A DNA stretch of 64,000 nt. It comes from JACRPH01 sp041665465. Lineage in GTDB: Archaea > Nanobdellota > Nanobdellia > Woesearchaeales > GW2011-AR9. The translations under genes were made by a program, and so were the position numbers. This document shows, one piece after another, positions 1 through 7,979 of this stretch. The notes beneath the pieces were generated by a model. The model had not been told where the DNA came from, did not search any database, and was given only the letters and a program-made list of their open reading frames with translations. Location: assembly GCA_041665465.1 (NCBI GenBank), contig JBAYIU010000001.1, forward strand, positions 496,001-560,000, read 5' to 3'. Each line of letters starts with the position of its first letter. Position 1 is the first letter of the stretch.

Positions 1-660
1 CCAAGAATTAAAGTTATCAATCTTAAAGAAAACTTAGGTAAAACTCGTTTGGCAGAAGTGTACAATCAGGGGTTTCGTTCTTGTCAAGGTAAATATGTAG
101 CTATTATTGATTCTGATGATGTCTTAGAAGAAGGGAGTATTCAGGTCAGAAGAAATTTCTTAGATGAAAATCCAAAAGCGTCTTTTGTATTTGGAACCCA
201 AATCAGAATGAATGAACAAGGAGTTGTCCACGGGAAGAAAGAATATCAAGCCCATACAGGGATGGTTAATAATCAAGAATTCCAACTAAGGTGGTTACTC
301 TCTCCCATCAATCCAGTTGGACATGGATCGGTAATGTATCGTAAAGAGGTATTAGATCAATTTGGAGGTTATAATTCGGATTGGGGTGTAGAAGGGCCGT
401 TCTTGTATACGCTAGCTCGAGCTGGAGCGGGAATTGGTTACGTCGCCTATCCAACCCATAAATATCGTATTCACAGTCAATCGATAAGTTGTCATAATCG
501 CTCCAATTCTATGAAAAAAAACTTCGCTTTCATCGAAGCCAATTTCCCCGCTGAGCCAGGACAACCCCTTTCTCATCTTCCCTCACTTTTTCTGAAGGGA
601 TATCATTGGGGACTAAATTGTGCCAAGGATGCATACGAATTAATCAGATTAAGAAAATAA
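1..660 (+). CDS. Glycosyltransferase family 2, C-terminal part
   Basis: The reading frame is open from base 1, so the gene begins upstream of the window; an internal TTG at 49 is not the real start. The visible part carries the GT-A metal/nucleotide-sugar motif IIDSDD (about residues 38-43 of the fragment) after a typical N-x-G-K-x-x-A-E-x-Y-N-x-G-F helix, then the family's central segment with NPVGHGSVMYRKEVL and GPFLYTLARAG. GT2 enzymes transfer a sugar from a nucleotide donor to a lipid, protein or glycan acceptor at the cytoplasmic membrane face. Donor and acceptor cannot be read from the sequence. It ends about 185 bases before the cold-shock gene and is probably a separate transcript. 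Confidence 0.85.
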   Translation, partial: PRIKVINLKENLGKTRLAEVYNQGFRSCQGKYVAIIDSDDVLEEGSIQVRRNFLDENPKASFVFGTQIRMNEQGVVHGKKEYQAHTGMVNNQEFQLRWLLSPINPVGHGSVMYRKEVLDQFGGYNSDWGVEGPFLYTLARAGAGIGYVAYPTHKYRIHSQSISCHNRSNSMKKNFAFIEANFPAEPGQPLSHLPSLFLKGYHWGLNCAKDAYELIRLRK

Positions 661-683
661 AAATCACCGCTTTTCCGCCATAA

Positions 684-845
684 CCTTTAAATAAAACACC
701 CCTATTCTATACTAAAAGTAAAGCCAATATACTCAGAGTGGAGAGTATCTAGTTAATCTGAAAGTACCAAAAGTACCATAAAGAGCATCTAGAGTACCTC
801 TTTCTTCTGAAATAAACATAAATTGGCCAATAGGAGGAAAGTAAA
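684..845 (+). promoter_or_regulatory. Promoter and long 5' leader of the cold-shock gene
   Basis: A TATA-like box (TTTAAATA, about 685-692) predicts a transcript start near 712-718, which leaves a leader of about 130 bases, long for this window where many genes look leaderless. The leader contains three GTACC elements, an AAAGAG (780-785)/CTCTTT (798-803) stem, a 10-base palindrome ATTGGCCAAT (822-831), then a strong Shine-Dalgarno AGGAGG (832-837) 8 bases before the ATG. The layout resembles the structured leaders of bacterial cspA mRNAs; that function is inferred. Confidence 0.5.
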
Positions 846-1115
846 ATGCAAGGAACGGTAAAGTTTTTTAACCGAAAGAAAGGATTTGGTTTCATCAGTG
901 GAGAAGATGGCAAAGATTATTTTGTACACTTCACCTCATTAGCAAAAGGAACCTTTATCCGCGATAACGATGTAGTATCTTTTGACACCGGAGAAGGTGA
1001 AAGAGGATTAAAGGCTGAGAATGTTCAGTTAATCAAGAAAGCTTCTGAAATGGAAGGCGCTGCTCCTCAAGGAGAATCTGAAAACAGCGAAGAAGAAGAA
1101 GCTCAAGAAGAATAG
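846..1115 (+). CDS. Cold-shock domain protein (CspA family)
   Basis: Residues 1-65 form a cold-shock OB fold with both RNA-binding motifs intact: RNP1 KGFGFI (residues 12-17) and RNP2 DYFVHF (24-29), plus the leading G-T-V-K-F-F-N strand. Residues about 66-89 are a highly acidic low-complexity tail, which bacterial CspA (about 70 residues) lacks. The family binds single-stranded RNA/DNA and melts mRNA structure, often on temperature downshift. A strong AGGAGG ribosome site and a long structured leader precede it. The gene stands alone and ends at a T-rich terminator facing a convergent membrane-protein gene. Confidence 0.93.
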   Translation: MQGTVKFFNRKKGFGFISGEDGKDYFVHFTSLAKGTFIRDNDVVSFDTGEGERGLKAENVQLIKKASEMEGAAPQGESENSEEEEAQEE

Positions 1116-1141
1116 ATTTATTCTTATTTTTTTTATTTTAA
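1116..1141 (+). terminator. T-rich archaeal terminator
   Basis: Directly after the cold-shock stop codon the plus strand has a run of T-rich sequence including eight consecutive T. Archaeal RNA polymerase terminates on such T tracts without a hairpin. It lies in the 76-base gap between two convergent genes. Confidence 0.5.
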
Positions 1142-1191
1142 ATAAATGATTTAACCTTTTATTTAAAATTGGAAAATGACCCCCATTTTTC

Positions 1192-1983
1192 TTATTTTAT
1201 TTCTAAATTCTTAATCTTTTGTTCTAAATCGTGAATTGGTTTGAGAGACACTTCTGTCCCGCTTTCCCCATGACTCGAATACTCGAAAGGATTATCTAAA
1301 TCTTTGATAAGGAAGAACATATAAGAGATCAAGAAAGTAACTAGTATCGTAAAGAACATTGATTCATAGAAAGGTTCAATTTTAGTGATTACCATTCCTA
1401 AAGCGAGAGCAAATCCCAATGCTTCAACAATGGCATAGGCAGATTGAATAAAATCTGTATCTCTAATAGTGTGAATTCTCAACACCATTTTACGAATAGT
1501 GCTCTGCTCATTTTCCATCCGAATAATATAATTAGCTTGAATTCCTTCTTTTTCAAACTCAATAAAAAAATCGTTCATCTTACTGATCTTCTCTAATAGG
1601 GATCTGGTTCTTTCCTTCTTGTAAAACCAATCATTTAACGAAGTCATGAATTCTTGCTGGTATTTAATGAACTCTTTTGCAGTTTTAGACTTCTTACTTT
1701 TGTATAAAGTATAAGATTGATCGTACAAAGATTCCAGAGAAGCAGCAAACTCGCTAGGAATCTTTTCACTTTCTTTGTAATCAGATAAAACTCCAGAGAT
1801 AAGAAAACCCAACAAGAAGATTGTTCCTCCCACTAAACTAGTGAAAAGAGAGTTTAGAGCAATTACCTCGTACCCTAGATAGTGTGAAAGAATTTTTAAG
1901 AGGATTACCATTAATAAGATAGGTAAAATCTTAAAAGCGATTAACCATTTCTGCCAGAGTTTCTTAACTAGATTTTTAACCAT
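1192..1983 (-). CDS. Bestrophin-like DUF4239-type membrane protein
   Basis: 263 residues with two N-terminal hydrophobic segments (about 18-36 and 43-66) and two more near the C-terminus (about 186-203 and 208-227), enclosing a charged central region of about 115 residues. The sequences GFLISGVLSDYKESEK after the second helix and KDLDNPF after the last helix match the pattern of DUF4239 / bestrophin-like proteins (hydrophobic pair, soluble helices, hydrophobic pair, D-x-D-N-P-F). Bestrophins are anion channels, but channel activity of this branch is not established. The end after the last helix carries a short charged, possibly coiled-coil tail. Confidence 0.6.
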   Translation of the reverse strand: MVKNLVKKLWQKWLIAFKILPILLMVILLKILSHYLGYEVIALNSLFTSLVGGTIFLLGFLISGVLSDYKESEKIPSEFAASLESLYDQSYTLYKSKKSKTAKEFIKYQQEFMTSLNDWFYKKERTRSLLEKISKMNDFFIEFEKEGIQANYIIRMENEQSTIRKMVLRIHTIRDTDFIQSAYAIVEALGFALALGMVITKIEPFYESMFFTILVTFLISYMFFLIKDLDNPFEYSSHGESGTEVSLKPIHDLEQKIKNLEIK

Positions 1984-2029
1984 AATTAGTTAGAAAATGG
2001 TCCCTTTTTAAAGATTATGTAGTTAGAGA

Positions 2030-3058
2030 TTATCTTTCAACCTTTAAATCAAAGCACATCCTAAATACTTTAGGAGAAAACTGGCCGCATTTTACTACCC
2101 GCATAATCTTAACTGAACGTTTATATTGCTTACAGATTTCTTTAATTCGTTTCTTATGTCCAACAACTTCTTCTTCTGATAAGAAAGCATAAAGATGAAT
2201 GATGGTCCCGAGTTTAGACACTTTAAAAGCCACATCCAAAAACTCTTCTCCAGTTTTAGGTAAAGGCATAACGATCCGATTAAACTTCTTACGCGAGAAT
2301 AGTTTAGGGATAAGCTCACGAACATCTCCTTCCCAGATATTAACTCTTTCCCCCACGTGATTCAGAGCTATATTCTTAAGAGCTAATTGGTGGGCAGTAG
2401 GATTAATCTCAATTCCATAAATCATCTTAGCAGAAGAGTTCTTAGCTAGGACTAATTGGTAAGGAGCTACCCCGGAGAACATCACTAATACTTCTTCTCC
2501 CTTCTTAACTAATTTAGCGATACGTAAGCGTTCATTAGCAGACCTAGCCGAGAAATAAGTTTCCTCTAGATTTACCCACATCTTTACTCCGTTTTCTCCG
2601 TGCAAAGTTTCTTTCTGATTCTTACCCGCTAAAACTTTAACTTTTCTAGTACGATAAACTCCAGAATGGAATTCTTCTTTTTTAACTACGGTTTCGATAT
2701 ACTTATTGGATTTAAGGTAAGCTTCGGCAATCAGTTTTTCTTTATTTTTTAGTTCTAAAGGTATTTCTAAGATTAAGATCTTTCCAACAACTTCTTGCGA
2801 TTTGGGAAGAACCCCTAATTCTTTCTTAGATAGTTTCCCCTGTAAAAGTTCCTCTACGGTGGACTGATGAGCTTTCTCTGGAAAGGAGAATTTAACATCT
2901 AACACTTCTGCTCCAGGAACCTTGATCTTTCGAGTTATGGGGAAATATATTCTTCCCATATCCTTTACAGAAAGGTATTCTTGATTGATAAGATCATGTT
3001 TAACTAAGAATTCTTTCACTTTTTGAGCATTTTTAAGTTCGGTAGTGGCTGAGAGCAT
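2030..3058 (-). CDS. trm5: tRNA (guanine-37-N1) methyltransferase, Trm5 family
   Basis: 342 residues, the usual length for archaeal Trm5. The N-terminal half is the RNA-binding D1/D2 region; the Rossmann domain starts near residue 170 with the family segment NLEETYFSARSANER, the SAM-binding MFSGVAPY (about 193-200), GIEINPTA (acidic ribose contact) and the catalytic-loop MPLPKTGEEFL (about 263-273), where classical Trm5 has N-L-P. The replacement of Asn by Met in this motif is worth noting. The enzyme makes m1G37 next to the anticodon, preventing +1 frameshifting, or acts as a related wyosine-pathway enzyme (Taw22/TYW2). Trm5 is favoured by length and by the intact N-terminal domain. Confidence 0.85.
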   Translation of the reverse strand: MLSATTELKNAQKVKEFLVKHDLINQEYLSVKDMGRIYFPITRKIKVPGAEVLDVKFSFPEKAHQSTVEELLQGKLSKKELGVLPKSQEVVGKILILEIPLELKNKEKLIAEAYLKSNKYIETVVKKEEFHSGVYRTRKVKVLAGKNQKETLHGENGVKMWVNLEETYFSARSANERLRIAKLVKKGEEVLVMFSGVAPYQLVLAKNSSAKMIYGIEINPTAHQLALKNIALNHVGERVNIWEGDVRELIPKLFSRKKFNRIVMPLPKTGEEFLDVAFKVSKLGTIIHLYAFLSEEEVVGHKKRIKEICKQYKRSVKIMRVVKCGQFSPKVFRMCFDLKVER

Positions 3059-3125
3059 ATCTTATAGAATAAGAGAAGGGAATAAAAAGGTTTCTAAAGG
3101 AAGTTCTCCTCCTTTTGAACAATCG

Positions 3126-4298
3126 TCATTTTTTTCTTAAATTACCGTAAATGTCAACAGTATTAACTACTTGGTCAAATAACTGTTCATAACGTTCTAA
3201 AGGAAGACCATCAGGATCATCAAAAGTCCACAGCTTACCATTATGATTTTCTCGGATTTGTCCTTCTAAGATTTCCCTCTTCTTTTCTCCATTAAACTGA
3301 GAATTAACACGACGCTGAATCTTATCAGGGGTAATCCCATCACGATCAGCAATTCTTCTTTCTTGAGTTGTGGAGTCAGCAGTTACTAAAACCACATTAT
3401 AATTACACCAATCGGCAATACCACTTTCAGCAAAGAGTGCTGCTTCGAGTAGAATCAGACCTTTCTTGTCCGACAAAACTTGATCACGCAGATAAACAAA
3501 AAGTGGCTTTGATACAATCTGAGAGAGAGCTTCCATTCTGTCGGGATGAACAAAAACCTGTTCTCCTAGCTTCTGTCTATTAATTGAACCGTCTAGATTC
3601 ACAAAATCAGAACCAAAAGTCTTTGCCACTTCCTCTCTTGCTGTCACGGCCATGGGCAAAGAACAATTTCCTAAAATCAGATGACCGATTCGATCCATAT
3701 CCACATAATGAGTGGGAATATTATTCTGACGTCCTTGTTCAACTAACTTCTCACATACATAAGATTTACCGCAACCGATTGCTCCAGTTACCCCCACAAA
3801 ATATTTATCTAACATTCTTGCTTCTAAACATTGTTTAACATAAGGAGTAACATAACTGGGTTTTAAACCAAATAGTCCATTATCCTGCTCTGCTAATTTG
3901 ACTAAACTAGAACTGATATGTTTATAATCGGGATTAGCCTCAATCGTTTTTACCGTGACCCCTAGATTTTGATCCTGAACAACCTTAGCATAAACCTCTT
4001 CATCATCACGATCTTTCTTATTACGAACTCCTCTAACTAGGTATCCTATTCCGTTCATAAAGGCATAATCTACCAATAATCCCTTAAAAGAATCAATCTT
4101 AATATTTGGAATTAAACTAAGTGGAGATCTTCTAGCCATTTCCACTCTTTCTTCTAGAGAGAACAGGTATTTCTTATTGGGATTCTGTCCTATAGCTACG
4201 ACCAATTGATCATATTCTTGTGCTGCTCTGGTGGCTAATTCTATATGACCAAAAGTAATGGGATCAGCTGAGAGGGCGTAAACACCGTTTCTAGTCAT
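3126..4298 (-). CDS. coaDE: Fused phosphopantetheine adenylyltransferase / dephospho-CoA kinase (CoaD-CoaE)
   Basis: Residues 1-160 are a bacterial-type CoaD: ADPITFGH (His18 of the nucleotidyltransferase T/HxGH signature), NPNKKYLFSLEERV, LVRGVRN (about 86-92) and ISSSLVK (about 128-134). Residues from about 166 are a dephospho-CoA kinase with P-loop GAIGCGKS (about 171-178), a VDMDRIGH segment, LLEAALFAE and a conserved RIADRDG lid. Together they catalyse the last two steps of CoA synthesis: 4'-phosphopantetheine to dephospho-CoA to CoA. Archaea normally use separate archaeal-type enzymes, and the well-known natural fusion (COASY) is eukaryotic with a different PPAT subtype. A GGAGAT ribosome site precedes the ATG; the HD-hydrolase gene lies 44 bases upstream on the same strand. 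Confidence 0.88.
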   Translation of the reverse strand: MTRNGVYALSADPITFGHIELATRAAQEYDQLVVAIGQNPNKKYLFSLEERVEMARRSPLSLIPNIKIDSFKGLLVDYAFMNGIGYLVRGVRNKKDRDDEEVYAKVVQDQNLGVTVKTIEANPDYKHISSSLVKLAEQDNGLFGLKPSYVTPYVKQCLEARMLDKYFVGVTGAIGCGKSYVCEKLVEQGRQNNIPTHYVDMDRIGHLILGNCSLPMAVTAREEVAKTFGSDFVNLDGSINRQKLGEQVFVHPDRMEALSQIVSKPLFVYLRDQVLSDKKGLILLEAALFAESGIADWCNYNVVLVTADSTTQERRIADRDGITPDKIQRRVNSQFNGEKKREILEGQIRENHNGKLWTFDDPDGLPLERYEQLFDQVVNTVDIYGNLRKK

Positions 4299-4342
4299 CT
4301 TGATTTATCTCCATTTTATCAGGTTAAATACTTTTTGAGTCT

Positions 4343-5152
4343 CTAGGCCATATCTGTTTGTTTCAAGTGATCTATTTCATTTTGTAAATTTTCTCTAGCT
4401 TTATGTTCATATTTGTCTCTGAAATAATCTGTATTGAAGATTATCGGTCTTCGAATGAATTCTTCAAGGAATTCCTTCCGATGATAGACGAATACATCAG
4501 CAGGTACCCAGGAATATTCCTGGCGGATAGCTTGTCCGTATTTATGGAACTCTTTCGAGTCTCCACCCATTACTCTTAAGTCTATATCCATTAAGTAAGC
4601 TTGATCTGAGTTAGCCGGGTGTTGGTGAGATTTAGTTCCGAGAATTAATCCACTCAAGGCTTCCCTCTCCGGAGAGGTCAAACTACTCTTGGTTTCCCGA
4701 AGAAGCATTTGATAGCTTCTCTCTTCGTTGTCTTTAGCATGAGTGTCATAACAAACATCATGATAGAAGAAAGCCAGCTCTACTAAATTAGGACAATCTA
4801 ATTTCTCTTTGATCTGATCTAAATCTTCAAATCCTCTGATTAAATGATCTAAAGTGTGATAAAAGCGATGTGATTCAGTATATTGGTCAAAGAGAAGATC
4901 AAACTCGTTCCAGCCTAAATGGTGCTCCTGACAAAAAGCATTGTTTAAGAACCTCTTCTGAAGAGCTATAAGTTCTCTAATAGAAAAATAATCTGTCTTA
5001 AAAGTATGATTGATGACAGCAATCGTTCGGTCAAAACTTATTTTTTGAACTGACCAGGAAGGGTTGTCAAGAGACATATAATCTTCATATTCCGCGGTGA
5101 GACCTTCTCTCCATGCAAATCTTACTAATTGATTAGTCTGTTCTGTTCTCAT
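4343..5152 (-). CDS. HD-domain metal-dependent phosphohydrolase (COG4339-like)
   Basis: The metal-binding pattern of the HD superfamily is intact: HRFYHTLDH (about residues 93-101), FFYHDVCYD (about 127-135), a DNEERS segment and MDIDLRVMG. This order matches the predicted metal-dependent HD phosphohydrolases of the COG4339 type. The substrate is unknown; relatives are annotated as nucleotide or oligonucleotide phosphohydrolases without strong evidence. An unusual N-terminal stretch of about 55 residues precedes the family core. It is upstream of coaDE on the same strand with a 44-base gap, so the two may be co-transcribed. Confidence 0.75.
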   Translation of the reverse strand: MRTEQTNQLVRFAWREGLTAEYEDYMSLDNPSWSVQKISFDRTIAVINHTFKTDYFSIRELIALQKRFLNNAFCQEHHLGWNEFDLLFDQYTESHRFYHTLDHLIRGFEDLDQIKEKLDCPNLVELAFFYHDVCYDTHAKDNEERSYQMLLRETKSSLTSPEREALSGLILGTKSHQHPANSDQAYLMDIDLRVMGGDSKEFHKYGQAIRQEYSWVPADVFVYHRKEFLEEFIRRPIIFNTDYFRDKYEHKARENLQNEIDHLKQTDMA

Positions 5153-5273
5153 ATTTATTACCTCGACGTTTATTTCTCACATATAGAACAGCACAAACAG
5201 GTTGATAAGAACTGATAGAGATAATCCTTATTTTAGGGTAAGATTTAAATAATAATCCCACTTTATGATTAAA

Positions 5274-6230
5274 ATGAAGCTAGATTTAATTGATAAGAAG
5301 ATCATCTGCGCCATGGATGATAATTGCCGAGAACCATTACAGCAGTTAGCAAGAAGATTGAGAGTAAGCCGGATGGTAGTAGGATATCGCCTTAAGCGTT
5401 TAGAAATTGAAGGGATTATCTCAAATTATCTTTCCTCAGTTAATCTAGGGAAATTAGGATACCATACTTATAAGGTATACTTAAAGGTTCATTATTCTCC
5501 CGAAAAAGAATTCATCCATTTCTTGCAGAACTCTAAACCGGTTCTTCACGCAGTCAAAACTGAAGGAGAGTATGATTACACCTTAGCCATCGCTACCACT
5601 TCTCTTAAAGAACTAGATTTATTCTTATCAGAGCTTAAAACCAGATTTAAAGGATTGGTTAAAGATTATTTTGTTAGCTTAGTAGTTTATACTCGAGTAT
5701 ACAAAGCTAGCAAATTATTGTTGGGAGAAAAGAGATTAGTCCCAAAAATGGAGAGATATTCTGGAGAAGAATCAAGAGTAGAATTAGACGAGAAAGACAA
5801 ACAAATTCTTCGCGTGATATCTCAACAAGCAAACCTTTCTTTAGTGGAAATAGCTAAAAAAGCAAAAATCTCTTTAGACATAGTGAAGTATCGTTTAAAA
5901 CAATTAAACAAAAACGTGATCATGGCTCACAGAATAACCGTAGACTTTCATAAGTTAGGATATCATCATTATGTTTTGCTCCTTAAGGCCAGAAGAGCTA
6001 CTTCAGAGGATGAACAGAAACTGCTTACTTGGTGTGCAGCTAAGCAAAGTGTACTTTATTGCTCAAAAAGAATAGGGTTATATGACTTTGAGATCAATGT
6101 AGCCATTAAAGATATTGAAGAACTTAATGAATTTCTAGAAGAGATGAAAGCAGGATTTGATGAAGTGATTGATTCTCATGAATTGATTATCATCAGCAAA
6201 TTAGTAAAATTAAATTATGTTCCTTTCTAA
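5274..6230 (+). CDS. Tandem Lrp/AsnC-family transcriptional regulator
   Basis: Two Lrp/AsnC-like units lie in one chain. The first winged helix (about residues 2-50, DKKIICAMDDNCREPLQQLA, VSRMVVGYRLKRLE) is followed by a RAM-like ligand/oligomer domain. A second helix-turn-helix (about 175-225, DEKDKQILRVISQQANLSLV) is followed by another RAM-like domain. Single Lrp proteins are about 150 residues, so this is a duplication or fusion that could bind DNA as a pseudo-dimer. The ATG at 5274 is preferred over 5265 because a TATA box (TTTAAATA, about 5247-5254) places transcription start at about 5271-5278, giving a leaderless mRNA. Ligand and targets are unknown. Confidence 0.85.
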   Translation: MKLDLIDKKIICAMDDNCREPLQQLARRLRVSRMVVGYRLKRLEIEGIISNYLSSVNLGKLGYHTYKVYLKVHYSPEKEFIHFLQNSKPVLHAVKTEGEYDYTLAIATTSLKELDLFLSELKTRFKGLVKDYFVSLVVYTRVYKASKLLLGEKRLVPKMERYSGEESRVELDEKDKQILRVISQQANLSLVEIAKKAKISLDIVKYRLKQLNKNVIMAHRITVDFHKLGYHHYVLLLKARRATSEDEQKLLTWCAAKQSVLYCSKRIGLYDFEINVAIKDIEELNEFLEEMKAGFDEVIDSHELIIISKLVKLNYVPF

Positions 6231-6241
6231 AAGAAACTACC

Positions 6242-6538
6242 TTAAACTAGCCCTAACTGTTTAAGATAATTCTCCAAGTCCTTATACTCTTTATCTCTAT
6301 CTAGGATACAAAGTAAGATCACTCTTGGGCCGTCAATTAGATAAACCAAACGTTTTTCCTTACGCAAATTCTCAAAACGAATGCGAAACAAGAATAATTT
6401 GTACCCAGTTATCCTTTTAAAATGAGAAGGGTTTAACTCCAAGATCTCAATCTTCTTCTCAATAAGTTCTTTAGCCTCATTACTTAAATCATCTAACTGC
6501 TTCAAGAAAATCTTGGAAGGAATGATCTCAAAGACCAT
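6242..6538 (-). CDS. RelE/ParE-superfamily toxin
   Basis: 98 residues with the RelE/ParE layout: an N-terminal strand and IPSKIFLKQLDDL helix, two helices rich in Lys/Glu, then strands FLFRIRFENLRKEKRLVYLI and VILLCILDRDKEY. RelE members cleave mRNA on the ribosome, ParE members poison gyrase; which applies here cannot be told. The ATG follows directly on the stop codon of the upstream antitoxin gene, so translation is coupled. Confidence 0.8.
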   Translation of the reverse strand: MVFEIIPSKIFLKQLDDLSNEAKELIEKKIEILELNPSHFKRITGYKLFLFRIRFENLRKEKRLVYLIDGPRVILLCILDRDKEYKDLENYLKQLGLV

Positions 6539-6790
6539 TTAAGCACTCCGTTTTAACTTAGAATTAAGCTCCTCTCTTGTTCCCAATAGTTTTTTATCTC
6601 TTTTCACCGCATCCGCTAACTTTAAAACTAGTTTAAGTTCAGCATCAGAAATGGAAGGTTCATTAAACAGACGTTCTCGAATAGTTTCTTTAATGAATTC
6701 TTGTACATTATCAAAACCATGTTTATTAGAATAGTCCTGAGCTTTTAATAGTAGCTCATCTGATAATCGAAGATTGATTTGTGTTCCCAT
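6539..6790 (-). CDS. Ribbon-helix-helix antitoxin partner of the RelE-like toxin
   Basis: Starting at Met 6790 the protein reads GTQINLRLSDELLLKAQDY, a beta strand followed by helices typical of ribbon-helix-helix antitoxins that bind their own promoter as dimers; the Lys/Arg-rich C-terminal part would wrap the toxin. A start at 6808 would add six residues before the strand and is less likely. The stop codon abuts the toxin ATG, the standard antitoxin-first order. Confidence 0.78.
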   Translation of the reverse strand: MGTQINLRLSDELLLKAQDYSNKHGFDNVQEFIKETIRERLFNEPSISDAELKLVLKLADAVKRDKKLLGTREELNSKLKRSA

Positions 6791-6835
6791 GATACCATAA
6801 GATACCAAAGAGTATTTAAGCTTTTTGGTGGTTTT

Positions 6836-7873
6836 CTAAAAGAAACTGCCTAACCCTTTCTGAGAATTCTTTTCTTTCTTTTCTAATAGCTTATCTAACT
6901 TAACTTTAACTCTATCTGCTCCAAAATCATGCTTCTCAACCAGAAGAGCATAAACTTCTTTTTCGTTTACCGAAGTCCATTCTAATTTATACTCATCTGT
7001 AACTGGAATATCTTTAATAGTATTAAACAACTCTTTCCAGGTTAGATCAGGATAATGTTTGTCCCATTCTGCCTGCTTAAAGATTTGTTCAAAGTTCTCT
7101 CCATTTTCTTGAACCAATTTAAGAGCTTTCTTGGGACCGATGCCTTTAATCCCGCCAGGATTATAATCCGTTCCTACTAAGATCGCTAAGACGCGAAGTT
7201 GATCTAAAGTTAAATTCAAGTTAGTTAAAACTTCTTTTAAAGAGAGAATTTCGGGATTAATTTTTTCATAAGCAAACTTTCCTGCCCTTTTTCTCTTTCC
7301 TTCTAAAGAAAGATTTCTGACCAATAAAGGACAGCCAAAGATTAGATTATCATAATCCTGCGAGACACAAGCATAGGCATCTCCATTCTTTACTAGATGA
7401 GTAGCTTGAGCTTCTCCTTCGCTCGGTGCTTGAACAATAGGACAACCTAACGCTTGGATTAACTTTTTAGCTTCTTCAATCATATCTTTAGTTAGAATAG
7501 CAGTACGTGAACCGTACTTTTTCATATCATCCAAATTTTCTGCTTCTTGAGCTTCTTTTAGTTTTAGTAAAGCTTCTACTTTTATTTGAGAACGTTTCTC
7601 CCAAGTCTTTTGTTTTATTTCTGGTGCTTTTCCGTCAAACACAAACGCTAGTTTAAGTCCTTCTTCCATTAAAGAAGTAGTACGATAGAATAATCCAATT
7701 AAGTGTGAGGTAACTTTTCCATGCTTATCGGTTAGAGCAGTTCCATCTGGGGACCTTATTGTGGTAAGAAATTGATACAACAGATTCATGGAATCTACAG
7801 CTAAGATTTTTCCTTTGAGATCTTGGATAGAGATCTCTTTCTTAACCACTAATTCTTTGAATTGCAGGCCCAT
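6836..7873 (-). CDS. fen: Flap endonuclease 1
   Basis: 345 residues, normal length for archaeal FEN-1. It starts Met-Gly, as required for the active-site N-terminus. Metal ligands are visible: Asp27 (AVDSMN), Asp80 (FDGKAPE), the PSEGEAQA acidic pair (about 150-155), SQDYDNLIFG and the helix-hairpin-helix LVGTDYNPGGIKGIGPKKAL. The last residues QKGLGSFF are a PCNA-binding PIP box (Q-x-x-L-x-x-F-F). The enzyme removes 5' flaps during Okazaki-fragment maturation and long-patch repair. No intein is present. A small toxin-antitoxin pair lies just downstream. Confidence 0.97.
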   Translation of the reverse strand: MGLQFKELVVKKEISIQDLKGKILAVDSMNLLYQFLTTIRSPDGTALTDKHGKVTSHLIGLFYRTTSLMEEGLKLAFVFDGKAPEIKQKTWEKRSQIKVEALLKLKEAQEAENLDDMKKYGSRTAILTKDMIEEAKKLIQALGCPIVQAPSEGEAQATHLVKNGDAYACVSQDYDNLIFGCPLLVRNLSLEGKRKRAGKFAYEKINPEILSLKEVLTNLNLTLDQLRVLAILVGTDYNPGGIKGIGPKKALKLVQENGENFEQIFKQAEWDKHYPDLTWKELFNTIKDIPVTDEYKLEWTSVNEKEVYALLVEKHDFGADRVKVKLDKLLEKKEKNSQKGLGSFF

Positions 7874-7979
7874 ATCTGGGTTAAAATCAGAGGGAGTATT
7901 AAAAGATTTCAGTTTGTTTTGTAATTACTAAGAAATAAGAAAAACATTTATAAAGATGAATCTTTTCTGCAAGGTTACC

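Noticed and set aside
2095..2325. Open frame of 76 codons inside trm5 on the same strand
   Set aside because: Lies wholly within a clear enzyme gene in another frame, with no signal of its own.
6836..7873. Intein or other insertion in FEN-1
   Set aside because: Length and motif spacing are normal for archaeal FEN-1.
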